This document shows positions 24,431 through 36,624 of a stretch of 64,000 bases of DNA, one piece after another. The stretch is taken from assembly GCA_019914995.1 (NCBI GenBank), contig CM034144.1:568001-632000 (forward strand), read 5' to 3'. Within the stretch, counting starts at the first letter, position 1. Every line of letters starts with the position of its first letter. The notes under the pieces are model-generated. The model saw nothing but the letters and a program-made list of their open reading frames with translations. It was not told the DNA's origin and made no database searches. The stretch is from Acanthochlamys bracteata (Eukaryota > Streptophyta > Magnoliopsida > Pandanales > Velloziaceae). Position numbers and translations under genes: made by a program.

Positions 24431-24436
24431 CTACAG

Positions 24437-24507
24437 TGCGCATTCGGGGAATCGAACCCCGGTCAGTACCGTGGGAGGGTACTATGATACCACTACACCA
24501 GATGCGC
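24437..24507 (-). tRNA. tRNA-Gly (anticodon CCC)
   Basis: On the minus strand the 71-nt sequence folds as a cloverleaf. The acceptor is GCGCATC with AATGCGC, and the anticodon arm is GTACC-CTCCCAC-GGTAC with CCC at positions 34-36. The T arm is CGGGG-TTCGATT-CCCCG and the discriminator base is A. TGGTGTAGTGG (A box) and GGTTCGATTCC (B box) are intact, and there is no intron. A T7 run follows about 9 bases downstream as a Pol III terminator, and CAA motifs lie just upstream, as is common in plants. The last acceptor pair (7-66) is C-A, a mismatch. Confidence 0.93.
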
Positions 24508-24510
24508 TTG

Positions 24511-26925
24511 TTTGGGTTACTACCCAGAGGTCTATTATAATATGTATATTAGAAAAAGAAAAAGAAAGGCTGTATCTAACCTGAAAAAGACTTGGATAGT
24601 GTAAAACTTTGGATCCATTCGGTAATGCGTGACTCTAACTTGGTTTTGCAATAATGTGGTCGACGACGACGATGGAATTTTTGTTTCCTGCTGAATTCTT
24701 TTCTTTCTTCAATAACGACGTTAATTTGAAAGTACACACGAGTGGCAGCTGCTAACACTCTTTGGCAACTCCACCTATAGACCAAACACTGTCACTTTCC
24801 TTTTTCATTTCAAGATGGATCACCTAAACTATCTCTTATCTTCCGAGATAACGTGATCCTCACAGACTATGACTGCTAAATACATGACCGTGACATTAAT
24901 TGGATGTTTAGAGAGCGCTTACAAGAAAAAAAAAATTTCTAAAACAAGAACTATTTTCTAATTTTTTTAAAACAAATCCTACTCTATTTATTTAAAATAA
25001 TAATAATATTATTATCATTATTACCTAAGTGGATAATAATATAATATTAATTATTATTTATAAAAAATTAAAATAAAAATGAGTTGAAAAATAATTTTAA
25101 ATATCACCTAAGTGGATAGCTTCTGACCGTAACTTCTAACTAGAACTTGATTACCGCTACACTCAAGGCTGCTTTAAATCTCTTGCATTGCGCCCTGCTC
25201 CAACCATTACAATATATGTCACTTTTTTAACGTAAAAGGCTAAGGGCTCGTTTGGTGCAGTAAAATAAGTTATGAAAAAATGAATTCTGAAAAAATAAAT
25301 CTTTAAAGTTTGAAATATAAGTTAAAATTTGTGTATTTGAAAGAAAATAAATTTTATATTTGGTTGTATTTGAAGGTGAGTCCCAAAAAAAAATTGAAAA
25401 AGAAAAAATGAGTTGGGAGATAACAGTACATGATCTAATTTGAAACATAAGTGATGAATAGAGAATCACATTACCATGGCAATTTCCAGGTTTTGCATTG
25501 GTACGATTGATTACTTGGCACCACTGTACCATATGATTCCATGTATATAGATAGAATCTGGGTGTAGGTTGGGGGTCCATGCTTTAACCCCTCGCCCGCT
25601 TCTTTGGGCGATTATCCTAAAAATTTGTATATATAGTGTTAGCACTTGCATTGTATATCCTGAAGCTAATTAGTGTTGGCGTCAAGAAAAAGGCTCAATC
25701 ATTGAAGCTGGAAGGGTACCAAAGCAATAATGATCAAACGAACGCTTACCAGAGAAATTCTGGGCGGTGTTTGATTTCCTGTTGCTGTCACAGATCAACG
25801 CCGTGAAGCTTCCAAATGAGATTCCTACACACAGCAATATCAACATATCCTAAGGCATCCATTCATACCGCATTCACGTGAACTGTCCTCAAATATATCA
25901 GATGCAAGTTTAGCTCAACCACAGGATCGCGTCCTCTGTAGAGCGTGTCTTGCATGGACAAGTGACCTGATACACTCAAGCCCCAAGTGGTTTTCACACT
26001 ACAGCTCCAAAAAAGTAAAAATTTGTTCCGCATGAATTCTGTTAAGTAAGCATACCATCTGGCTACTGTTATTCACGCGCTAAGTCCACTCTGCTGAGAA
26101 AGAACGAATTCATCAAGGTCACCGTCTGTCCAGAAAACCTGTTATTTGACCAATCAGGAAATGCATGAACGAATCAGATATACTGCTGGAAAGATAGCTA
26201 CAGATGAAAGCTCTACGGCACTGAACAGTATAGAATAAGCATACCTTTTAGAAACCATACCTTTTGTAAAAGCAATTGCACAAGACAATTGAGTCATGCA
26301 TCACCACTAATTTGATCCTAAGCCAATCCACTCCAGAAACATCTTACCACCACTCAACCTAAATCCTGTATCTGCTTTCACAAATAAAAGGCGATCTAAA
26401 CCTGTGTCATATCAGTCAGGCTCCATAATGCTATCTAAAGACTCATTGAAATGGAATCTGCTTCACAATATAAACATCCCAAACAAACGACAACATTGAA
26501 CATGATTTTTCATCCAACAATAGAAGAATCCATTAGCAAAGAACAATCAGAGAATGCTATTAGTCAACACGGAAAAATTATTTAGACAGCCAAGTGAGCG
26601 AGCGAGAGTTCAACCCCAGATAACCCAATGGAAACAAATATGAGCATTCCAGAAGAGAATATCGGTAATAATTTGTTGTACATAGCTGATTGAAAATTTT
26701 CAATCAAGTGCAAACCAAAAGAACACCAGGGAGAGACAAGTAAATATCAAATAGATGGTCACTTGATGCACCAACATTTACACCAAATTCAAGTAGCTGA
26801 TAGTGCAATATGGATCACCTAATTAGAGGAACATAGTACAGCAACACATCATTCTAGGAGTTACAAAACATGCTCAGCTCAAACGTGCAAGAAGCAAGAT
26901 AGGCCAACACCCTCCAGAATTCTCA
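24511..26925. other. Intergenic, between the tRNA and SmF
   Basis: AT-rich DNA. A possible MITE end, TAAGGGCTCGTTTGGTGCAG, occurs at about 25241-25260 with no matching partner found nearby. From about 25740 to 26920 the composition is less AT-rich, and part of it may be the SmF 3' untranslated region. No coding sequence can be supported. Confidence 0.45.
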
Positions 26926-28573
26926 TCAATCAGCATCTGCAATGTCTTCATCTTCTGGTATGCCACGGAGGTACAAGACATTGTTGCATCTGTTGCAATG
27001 AGACCCATGAATGCATCACATCAGTTCAGTTTCAAATACGAAGCCCCAAGGAAAGAACGAACCAAATGTTTTTAACATATTATCATACAGAGTTAAAATT
27101 AAAAGAAAAATTGTAAGGAATGAATATGAAGTAAGCATGTCACCTTATCAGGATCTCTCCTAAATTTCCAGAAAATTGTCCATCAACATATTCCTCAGTA
27201 TTTGCCAACTGCAGGAGTGGTAAAGCCGATCAAAGTTCAGATACAATAGCATACATGCCAATAAATGAAACCAAATAATTCGCCCTTGCAAGTTACAAAA
27301 CAATACCTGCAGGTTCATGTAAGAGTCCACAGAAACAAGATATCCTAGAATGCCAAACAAATCAAGATAAATGCCTAATCTCAGTTATAATCCAGGCAAC
27401 CCTAAGAAGCTAAACAGGAAAGATGGTTTCATTACCTTTATACTCCATTCCCCACTTGAGCTTTACGATTACAGGCTTCCCAGACAAATTGTTCAAGAAA
27501 GGCTTAGGGTTAACTGGAACTGTCTGCAATTACAGAAACTTTCTTAAGCCAGTGATAAACCACGAAAGATTGGACAAAAGTTCAAGATGACCTTACTAAC
27601 AGAAATGCCATTACAGAACTTACAGTTATGGAAATGAAAATGTACGTAACAAATTTCTCGATGAAATAAGAAGAGCTATAAACTTGCAGGACACTAATCT
27701 AAAACTAACCAGACACAAGTTTAGATATCAATCTATATGACATTCTCTTATTCGTGATTCTCATCTCATAGCCCACGACTGCATCGTAGTTCCTACTCCA
27801 GACAAAAACATAGTGAAATTACATAGGAGACCAAATAAATATCAAAGAAGGACATCTCATCATGCAATAAATTAAAAGGTTACCAAAGAGGAACAAGATT
27901 GATTTGCCTTAAAAAGCACACAACTCAGGTTACAGTCCTTGAAGTAGACTTCAATGTTTAAGTTTTTTTCTGAAGTAATACAGCACTAAAGTCAATCATG
28001 CATTACTAGTTACCAAAAAACAAAAAAATCTGTAAAATTCATAAAGAAGCAATAGAACAGCTCAGGAGGGTCAAGTCAATAATATGTTATTATAATTCAC
28101 AGGAGGGTTGCTAGCAATGTCGTAAAGCCTTCAGAACTGGCTTCTCTACTCTAATTACAATAAACCAACGTCATTGTGATTCTGTGAAGCACACTAAGTA
28201 TTTACACACAAAATTAATTAGATTTATTAATCATCTAATCACATGATAATTTTCAGAACTAACATACTAAGTAAATCTTTACTAATATATCCTTCAGATA
28301 CAACTATTCAATCTCTGCAAATAATTAAAATCCTACGAGACCAAAACAAGTGTATCAACGGACAATTTCACCCAATCTTTTGAGAAAATAATACACTGAG
28401 CGACAGAAGATTAACAATCCATGGTTAAATATTACTCGATTTGCTAAAAATAATCAACCTATCTTTACTCTTCCGGGAGAAAAACAAAAAACCAAACGAT
28501 CAACTATTCAACAAAACACTAACTATTAGAACAAGTAAAAAAACTCCCAATCAGAAAGAGAGCTAACCGCCAT
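26926..28573 (-). CDS. SNRPF: Small nuclear ribonucleoprotein F (SmF), 5 exons
   Basis: Core Sm protein that joins D1, D2, E, G, D3 and B in the seven-member ring around spliceosomal snRNAs in the nucleus. Exons are 28573-28568 (only ATGGCG), 27523-27436, 27344-27307, 27208-27144 and 26989-26926. All have GT-AG borders and join in frame to 86 aa, the usual SmF size. The order is [39 protein letters not shown] (Sm1, with Y40-M41-N42 of the RNA-contact loop), NTEEYVDGQ and [19 protein letters not shown] (Sm2, R66-C67-N68), then an acidic tail. Compared with common SmF, the GFLASVDSY stretch is YLVSVDSY, a mild change. The first coding exon is unusually short, followed by an intron of about 1 kb. 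Confidence 0.95.
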
Positions 28574-28800
28574 CTGATATCGAGAGGACTCGAAACTTGC
28601 TCGCCGGAGCCGCCAGCAAAGAGATCGGAGAGGTTTCTGGGTTTAAATTAGGGTTTCTAAGCCCGCGAACAGAAAACAAAGGAGAAAGTTGGTGTCGGAA
28701 TAAGCAGATACGGCGACAGAGAGGCTACTGACCTGGGCTTAGTTCTGGTTCTCTTTTTAGGCTCTATAGCCCATTAACCGTATTTGGGCTTCTTTTATTG
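28574..28800 (-). promoter_or_regulatory. SmF promoter with site II motifs and telo box
   Basis: Read on the minus strand, the leader contains GAAACCCTAA (telo box, about 28648-28657). Further upstream are AGCCCA/TGGGCT motifs at about 28734, 28769 and 28785 (TGGGCY, site II). This pairing is typical of plant genes for ribosome and RNA-processing proteins. No TATA box is seen, which also fits that class. Confidence 0.6.
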
Positions 28801-29690
28801 ATTACTAATAAAAATGATCTTAGCGAGTTTTATTATCTTGCGTGAATTCTAAATTTTAATAAAAAATGATAATATAGAAAAATATATGTTGTGATATATC
28901 TTTTTTTTTTTTTTTTTTTTTAAGTTCAGTAATTTGGACCGGTCACGCTAGTTTGCAAATGAATTAGCGATTGTTTGGCATCCCATTTTAGCCAATCTGT
29001 AAACTGCTCTTTAGCCCAAAAAGCCCATAAAGTTTGTTATAAAAATCTAAATAATTACACGTTATGAAATAATTATTATGCACAATTTTTTGATGTACTA
29101 CAAGATTTCTACAAAATTGAATTTTTTCAAAAATTTTATTTTTTTAAACTATTCCTAACAAGACAAGAGTAGACCTTTAGTGTGGTTTAAATTTCAGTGT
29201 TGTAGTAAACCCAACCAAACATATACTTGCTAAAGAATTTTCTTTCCATTAAAACTATAGTTTTCTTTCTCTCTATATAATTACACTACTAATATTTGCA
29301 CTCAAATAATAAAATTGTTCGTTAGAAAAGAACTAGTGATATTATACTTAATGGATTTACGTTAAATCATACAGTTGAGTGTGCTTAATAGTTTCTGTTT
29401 AATTTAACAAATATTTCATTTCACTATCATCACTACCTTAAAAGATAGTTCCTTTCAAGTACGTGAATAATTGAAAATTAAGTATTGTGATTTCGTTTAA
29501 GTTTTAAAGATCGACTGGTTAGCTATCTTTCATGGAGGAGGAAACATCATTCATTTGATATATATAGATATAGATATACGTTAACCTTTTTGTTGTAATT
29601 TACAAGACTAACCTACGATAATACGGTTTAGTAGAGGCGTATACAATGATGTTCATTCTTGCTAACCATCAAAAGCATTAACTTTAAATG
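28801..29690. other. Intergenic, between SmF and the next gene
   Basis: AT-rich spacer with a T21 run at 28901-28921. Further site II-like motifs (TTTAGCCCAAAAAGCCCA) lie at about 29010-29030. Repeats (TATATAGATATAGATATAC) occur near 29561. No gene is seen. Confidence 0.5.
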
Positions 29691-29698
29691 GCTTGATC

Positions 29699-30400
29699 TC
29701 ACAAATAATTCACATGCCGGAACGGCGCCGTAGCGGGTGTCACGACGGCAGCACCCTCGATAGCTTTGCAGCTTAGTGACCGAACAAGCTTCGGCAGAGC
29801 TCCGCCGCTGTTTTTCTCAGCTGCATGCAGCGTTGCTGCTCGTCTTCGTCTCTGTCTGACTTTTATATCTTTCATCTCCATCGCTGCCGGCACTCTCACT
29901 GAACCAAAAACGAACAGGTACCACCTCGGTGGTCGTGCAACAAACTGTCCACTTGTACTGGAATAATCTGATACTGCCCTGCGTAGCGTACGTTGATCTT
30001 CTTCAACCCGACTATGAGGAAGAAGGGTAGAAGTGTCGTTTGATGATATACAAGTCATGCTCCGGCGGTGACGGTGAGTTTTCTTGTTGCTCATCTTCTT
30101 CTCTTGCAGCAGTTGTTGTTGTTGATGTGGAACAAAAGGTAGAATATGCCCGTTCAAGAAAAGCTCGTCTGCGGTGGCAGTTGTTGTGCTCTGATCAGAT
30201 GAAGAAGCAAAACAGAACTCAAACAAGTGATCACGATCTTGGGGTGATGATGGTGAGCACCGGCGACCGTTGTTGTTGAGTGATAGATCTGGCGTTAGAA
30301 TAGCGACATCTTGTTGTTGCTGCTCTGACAACAGCGATCCTTCGCCTTCTTTGTCTACTTGATTTTCAAGTATGATAGTCGCCGTCTGTGAGTCTCTCAT
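29699..30400 (-). CDS. Uncharacterised plant-specific protein (At1g79160-like), 233 aa
   Basis: Single open frame without introns. It has a Gln/Ser-rich N-terminal half containing LFEFCFASSSD and ADELFLNGHILPF, a basic patch (KKTHRHRRS), and PRWYLFVFGSVRVPAAMEMK with DIKVRQRRRR. The tail, LVRSLSCKAIEGAAVVTPATAPF, ends in NYL. These three blocks recall plant proteins of the At1g16500/At1g79160 type, whose role is unknown to me. The ADELF..G.I.P block is also seen in DUF1645 and membrane-associated kinase-regulator-like proteins. No signal peptide or membrane segment is seen. A TATATATAA box lies about 90 bp upstream. I take it as a real gene; function is not assigned. Confidence 0.75.
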   Translation of the reverse strand: MRDSQTATIILENQVDKEGEGSLLSEQQQQDVAILTPDLSLNNNGRRCSPSSPQDRDHLFEFCFASSSDQSTTTATADELFLNGHILPFVPHQQQQLLQEKKMSNKKTHRHRRSMTCISSNDTSTLLPHSRVEEDQRTLRRAVSDYSSTSGQFVARPPRWYLFVFGSVRVPAAMEMKDIKVRQRRRRAATLHAAEKNSGGALPKLVRSLSCKAIEGAAVVTPATAPFRHVNYL

Positions 30401-30486
30401 GATCTTAACTACTAGAAACTCGGTTGTTATTAGACGAGTTTAACAAGCCAACAGAAATCAGGTACATAAACCAAGGTATTGCTTGT

Positions 30487-30494
30487 TATATATA
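30487..30494 (-). promoter_or_regulatory. TATA box of the At1g79160-like gene
   Basis: The minus-strand motif TATATATAA is about 90 bp before the ATG at 30400. Confidence 0.5.
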
Positions 30495-31307
30495 GGATGA
30501 AATATTAATATTCTAGTTTTATTTGTATAGATTAATAAAATTATGGTATATATGATAAAATAATAATAACAATAATAACAGCAAGAGTAAGTTATAAGAA
30601 TATTTTGACCTCAATTTTAAGCTATGTTATAACAGTATGATCTAGTTAACCCCATAGCATCTTAATCATTTCAAATAGTTTCTTTTTAAACAATTTTTTG
30701 TCTATTTTTTCATTTTAAATTTTTATTTCATATTCTACAGAATTTATTTAAAAATTAAAAAATATATGATTTTTACAATATAAAATTTTATTATATATTA
30801 TTTTTAATATTTTTTAAATAAAAAAATAAAAACTTGCTTTTAAAAAAGTACGAAACATCTTTCATTTTAGAAAAAAAAATTTAAAATACTCCAAAACGTC
30901 ACCAAAAGAAACTTGAATTAAAATGGTTTAATTTTCAGAATGAGGTAGGAAAAAATAAGAGAATTATTAGTAGAGAATGTTTTTATTTTAAGTTTTGCAC
31001 TGAAATGTTCTTTTCATGCTTTGGTGGAATGGCTAGCTTTTGAAGTCAGACATTATTGTATTTGTTTTACTTGATTCTAGTATTTGTTTTGTTGGAAGTT
31101 TTTGTTTTGAGAGTGAAGCAAGGTTTTAAAGGAAGTTTGTGTTTGGAAGGGCACAGATAGGTAGTTGGATGACTTAAGATTAGTTAATTAATCAATTACT
31201 CTATTTAATTAAAGATGCATACATTTTGGATTTGCATTTGCAAGAAGGTTTGAGAAGTTTAATTATAACTACTACTACTGTTTTCTATTCTTGCTTATAT
31301 ATGCAAT

Positions 31308-31572
31308 GCGCGTTTGGTTTAGCTTTTTAAAAACTAGTTTTCAACTTTTTTTTATTTTATATTTTTTAATACATATTTTATAAGTATATAAAAAATTTAT
31401 TTAAAAATTTAAAAAATGTAGAAAAATTTTAGGGAGTGAGATTTTTTTATTATATATTTTTATTATTTTTTTTAAAGTAAAAAAATAAAACTTATTTTTA
31501 AAAAAAAAAATAAAAATATTTTTTATTTTAGAAAATATTTCATTTTATAAGCACTCCCAATACCTCACCATT
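31308..31572. repeat. AT-rich MITE-like relic
   Basis: The left end is GCGCGTTTGGTTTAGCTTTTT. The right end, reverse-complemented, is GAGGTATTGGGAGTGCTTAT. The core is nearly all A/T, with internal complementarity. It belongs to the same group as the relics at 40, 36625, 46890, 53865 and 54990. No clear target duplication. Confidence 0.5.
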
Positions 31573-33816
31573 TCAAAGAAAATAAACAGGTTAAAAAACT
31601 ATTTATTTTCCGATATTAACATAAACATACTATTAGAGCATGTGTCGATTACCACCGAACTTTAAGTTCTATTTTCAGATTTTAAATTTTGACAATTTAT
31701 TTATTTCATTACTATCCAATTTTATTTTTATTTTGATACTAAATTATATTTCTATTAAAATTTTACGTCAAATTTTATTCATATTTTATATCACTTAAAA
31801 TTTAATTTCTACCGAACTTTATTTTTTATTGAATTTTGTTCATAAAATTTATTTTATGTGATTGATATACGCCTTAATATTATGAAGAGAGTAATAAAGA
31901 AATCCGCAAATATTTCATTTTATAACTTTCAAGAGATTAATGTATCGTGACTAATTTTCAGTCATGGAATTAAGATAGTGTGGATTTCTCCAACCCTCAG
32001 TCTCCTTGGACAGAAAAGTAAGAAAAAGATTGTCATACCTTCTAATTAACTAAAGAATTAGATCAAGAAAATCTACACTTTTAGAGAAATGAATATGTTT
32101 CCAAAGCGTGTTATCCGCATTTACACAACTGATTTAAATAGCCAATCGAACAACCATTACCATACACAAGCTAAGAGCGCGTTTATCTGTCACTCAAAAT
32201 TTATTTTTTCCAAATTTATTTTTAATAAATAACTTAAAATAAACTTTGTTTATTAAAATTTTTAGTTAGGCAATCAAACAACCATTACAATACAATATAA
32301 AGGTGATTGAATCAGACCGTATTTTTTGGACTCGGATTCGGAAGTCATTTTTTATTTATTTTTTTTCTGTCAAATCTTTCGAATGAATTTTTTAATGTGT
32401 TTGAATGATTTCTTCTACTCAAAGGACAAAAAAGATGGTTGTAGAAATGGAACTTCATATCTTTTTATTTCTTCTTTTGTTTGTCAAGGAATTTTTCGTT
32501 TGTTGTGTAGTCGTCGTTCAGGATACTCAACCCGCCTTCCTCAGTGTTTGGATTCAAAACCACTTAACCACGGAACTCTTTTTTTTAAATTAAAAACATT
32601 TTAAATATTTCAAATGAAGTTTACCAAATTTTAAATAAATTTTACAATATATAATAAAAATTTATTGCAAATGAAATTTCAAAATTTTTTTTAAAAGTTT
32701 CAAATTTTATACAAAATATGACCTAGTCCTCTTCTAGAACAGGAGGAATGTTCTGATTTGTCAAATTTTGGAGGGCGTTCAATATTGACAAGGGTCTTGT
32801 TGTTCTCCTTTTGTCTCATCCTTTTTTAATGCATTTTAAAACTTTTTTTTAAGTTTCGCTTTTATGGTTATGTTAAAAAGTATTTTAAAAAATATTTTTT
32901 TGAAATAAAATATTTTTTATTTAATTTTAATAAATAAATTTTATTTTTAACTAAAAAATTAATTAAAATAAATAATAATAAGATCTAATTGTATAAATTT
33001 TTTTATATACTTTTAATTTTTAAATAATTTTTATAAAATATTATAAAATTTTATTAAAATTATAAAATTAAAAATTAAAGAAGAGTTTTTAGAGAACGCA
33101 CTGTCAAATGCGTCCTATGACTTTTCTAAAGTTTCTTGACGTGTAATCGGATCAAATAAGAATTTTCTATTAGAACTTTTAGCTTCTGGGAGAACCAGAA
33201 GCTAGAATCTAATTTTACCTATTTTTGGGTTTTACCAGTTGATTTTGGGCCCATAGGCTCTCAAAGCTTCAAAATCAGGTGGTCTCAGGTCAAGTAATGC
33301 ATGAAGCCCTTATCCTTAAGCAGTCCAACTTCAAAATCTTGGCCCAGCTATAACTTTAGCCTTTTTCATTATAAAAAAAAAAATCTATCAACCCCAAAAT
33401 CCAGAAAAAACTAAGAAAGTCTTTGCAAGATCTCTGCATGTTTTTGTACCTTTGTTATCAATCAATCAATCAAATTGATCAAACCACATGCCTTCGGTAA
33501 AGACATAGTTCAATTGTTCCAAAAATATTAATTATATTTAGAATTGATATATTTTTATTAAGAAAATAATTTTGAATTGAATTGAAAGTGAATCAAATAA
33601 CATTACTTCAAAACCAAAAGACCTGCTCCTCAATGTTCGCGCCATTATCTTTGTGATCAATCAATAATGCCATGCTATGTAATTAAGACAGCTAAGCGTC
33701 GATAGTCAATAAAATCTAACAGGACTTGTTTTGCGATCTCTAAATTGAGTTTAATTTTTTCATCTTTCTCCAATTGTGTATGTTTTGAATATATTCACAT
33801 TACATATAGTTTTAAC

Positions 33817-34568
33817 CATAGTTGTCAGACCCAGACCGACCCGTCCGAGTCGATCCGAAAACCGTCGATACGGACTGTAAATCGATCCGGATTTGCAAAA
33901 AAATCGTTTATGCAATCAATCCGTTTGATCCATTTCAATCCGGTCGACCCGTTCGTCCGGATTAAACCGAGTTGAAAAAATTTTAAAAAATTAATTAAAA
34001 AATTTTAAATTAATGATATATTTAATACAAATAATCCTATGTTGAAAAATGATATGTAGTTTAGATTTTATATTTGAATGTGCTAATACAAAAATATAAT
34101 TTATTATATTTTATTTGTAAATATCAATTATTAGTGATTTTTAAATTTTTATATTGTAAAATATTTAGACTCAAATATGTATATTTAAAAAAGTTAGTTA
34201 TATCTCTTAATGATTTATCTATTTTATGGTTTTATTTTTTTCTAATCTCCTAATTTATTTAAATATTTTTTATAAATTTTAATTGTTATTATTATTGTTG
34301 CTGGTGGCGATACTTTAATTTTCGCTGTGATTATTATTGTTGTTGTTGTTGGTAGTAATGCCATAATAAAAATACTCTAATTTTTTATTATGATTGCTAT
34401 TGCTATTATTATTGATAGTATCATTGGCAGTAGATTTTTTACTGTAATTATTATTATTATTATTATTAGTTAAAAATATTTTAATATTATTGATCCGACG
34501 GTTCGACCCGAGAATTGTGATCCGGACAATTTTCCGATTCGATGTCCGATCCGGTTCTTACAACTATG
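33817..34568. mobile_element. hAT-like MITE, 752 bp, with perfect 8-bp duplication
   Basis: The ends are CATAGTTGTCAGACCC and, reverse-complemented, CATAGTTGTAAGAACC. GTTTTAAC flanks both sides exactly (33809-33816 and 34569-34576). The 100-150 bases nearest each end are rich in CCGG/GATCCG-type words, while the middle is AT-rich with TTATTATTA runs. An 8-bp duplication fits the hAT superfamily, although the terminal bases are not the common CAGGG. There is no coding capacity. Confidence 0.8.
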
Positions 34569-34843
34569 GTTTTAACAAAATCTAAAATATCACTACAACA
34601 AGATTAATAAGTAAAATAAAACAAAATTCTATGTCTAGCTAGAACCCATAATGCATACAATGAACAATTGAACATGTACATACATAAAAAGTCAATAGTC
34701 AACAATGGGAGAAACTCTTCACTTTGCTGCACTGCAACTCCATTTCTTTCAGATCCATACCAAAAAACAAAAAAGAAAACCATTGAAATTATTCACAGGA
34801 CCTTATCATACTCCTGCATAGACGAAGAACAAAGTAAACAACA

Positions 34844-35903
34844 ATGAAAGCATCGTTGCAGCTTCCGTCCGCCCTAACGGTTACTGTCATCACCATTCCG
34901 GTAATCCTCCTTGGTCTCATGCTCCTTACCATCTACCCTAAAGACTTCAACCTTCAAAATTCCTTCACCAGCCTTCGCGGCTTGTCGGCGGTAACCAACA
35001 ACAACACATCTTCTATATACAAACTCACCGGGCCCGTTTCAACCCGTCCAACATTCCGTCTCCTAATAGGCATTCTAACGTTACCTGATAACTACGAGCG
35101 TCGACACATGCTACGGCTGGTCTACTCTCTGCAGACGCCTCCGCCGGATGTTGTGATTGACGTGCGATTCGTGTTCTGCAACTTAACTACAGAGGAGCAG
35201 ACGGTGCTAGTGGCATTGGAGATAATGAAGTATGATGATATAATTATTCTGAGGTGTCCGGAGAACATGAACGACGGTAAGACTTATACGTACTTCGCTA
35301 GCTTACCAGAACTGTTCAACGAGGCGCCTACCGGCGGAGGCCCTCCTTATGACTTTGTCATGAAGGTCGACGATGATATTTTCTTCCGGCTACCTAGGTA
35401 TTTTATATAACTTGCAATACCAACACTTCTATATATGTTTTTCTTTAGATTTCTTTAACAATGTTGGTTGAAATCTGAGAACTTGCAGATTAGTCGAGTC
35501 GCTGAAAAAGATGCCGAGGGAAGATCTGTACTTCGGATTCGTTATACCGTGCGATAGTATGGATCCATTCCACGACTACATGTCAGGTATGGGATACGCA
35601 ATCAGTTGGGACTTAGTTCAGTGGATTTCGAAATCAGAGATCGCGAAGAAGAACATGAAAGGGCCTGAGGATATGATGACCGGGGCATGGTTCCGTGACG
35701 GCCACAGAGCTAAGAACCGGTATAATACCAAGTACGCCATGTACGACATTCCTATTCCGGTAACGAGCTGGTGCACTCACGACCTTGTCCCTGATACCAT
35801 TGCCGTGCATAAGTTGAAGGACCATAGAATGTGGGTTAAAACGCTCAAGTACTTCAATTTTACGGAAGGAGTTGAGCCATCCAAATTTTACCATTTCGAT
35901 TGA
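34844..35903 (+). CDS. GT31 galactosyltransferase-like protein, gene 1 of 3
   Basis: Probable type II Golgi membrane protein of glycosyltransferase family 31 (Galactosyl_T fold); donor and acceptor are not known. Exons 34844-35397 and 35489-35903 (GT-AG, 91-bp intron) give 322 aa. Residues about 11-30 form the signal anchor. The catalytic part shows RLLIGILTLPDNYERRHML, VRFVFCNL, EIMKYDDIIIL, ENMNDGKTYTYF, then KVDDDIFF with the metal-binding aspartates D176-D178. Later come YMSGMGYAISWDLVQWI, GPEDMMTGAWF, and KLKDHRMWVKTLKYFN close to a YHFD C-terminus. All motifs look intact, so this copy is the best candidate for an active enzyme. A polyadenylation-type AATAAA is at 35998. Two close relatives follow in the same direction. 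Confidence 0.9.
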
Positions 35904-36624
35904 ACGCGTGCGATTTCCTTCGCTTGTTTTTTCCTTTTATTTATTTGGTGTAATAATTTTTGTATACTTCTGTAGTTTCATTTATTGAAAATGAGACAAT
36001 AAATCGATCTTTTCTGTGTCGTTTCCATCTTTGAAATTACTGTACTTTTACGGAAGTGTATACAAGTGGCCATTTTAAACTGCTTTTGAAATACTGAAAA
36101 AACAAATTTTTTTATTTTTTTAAACAATAAGTTTATTTTTATTAAAAATAATAAAAATAAATAATAAAAAATTTTATTATGTAAAAATATTTTTATTTTT
36201 CTGAATTTAAAATTTCTAAATACTTATAAAAAATATAAATTAAAAAATTAAAAATCAATTTTTCTAAAATGTTTTGCCAAACTCCCCTATAAGATCATTT
36301 GGGTTGCTGATAAATTAGAAGTTTTGGCAAAAAAACTAGTGAAGAGTTTTTTTGGAAAAAAACAGATTTATTATTCTTAAATGAAAAAATTATCTGTATA
36401 ATAATTTTATGATTATAGGTTATCTATATATTTAAAATTAAAAAACCTAAACGTAAAAGTAAAACTTTTTACTTTTTTACTGTAGCAAACTTCCGAGTGC
36501 AATGGAAATGGCAATTTCAAAATGTAGGCATCTAAGAAAAAATTAAAGTGTTTCATCAAACGGTAACGGTGGTATAGCTGAGATGTGCAATTTAGTGGAG
36601 CCCTTGTTAAAAATTAACGAAAAT

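Larger units (their letters stand above)
30495..34843. other. Intergenic, left of the GT31 cluster
   Basis: Strongly AT-rich. It holds MITE-like relics at about 30670-30900, 31308-31572 and 32850-33118, a third-family relic at about 31640-31870 and the hAT-like element at 33817-34568. Small frames (32326-32604 and 32405-32593) show no domain. TGGGCCCA-type motifs near 33243 and AATCAATCAATCAA near 33460 are noted. No gene is seen. Confidence 0.5.
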
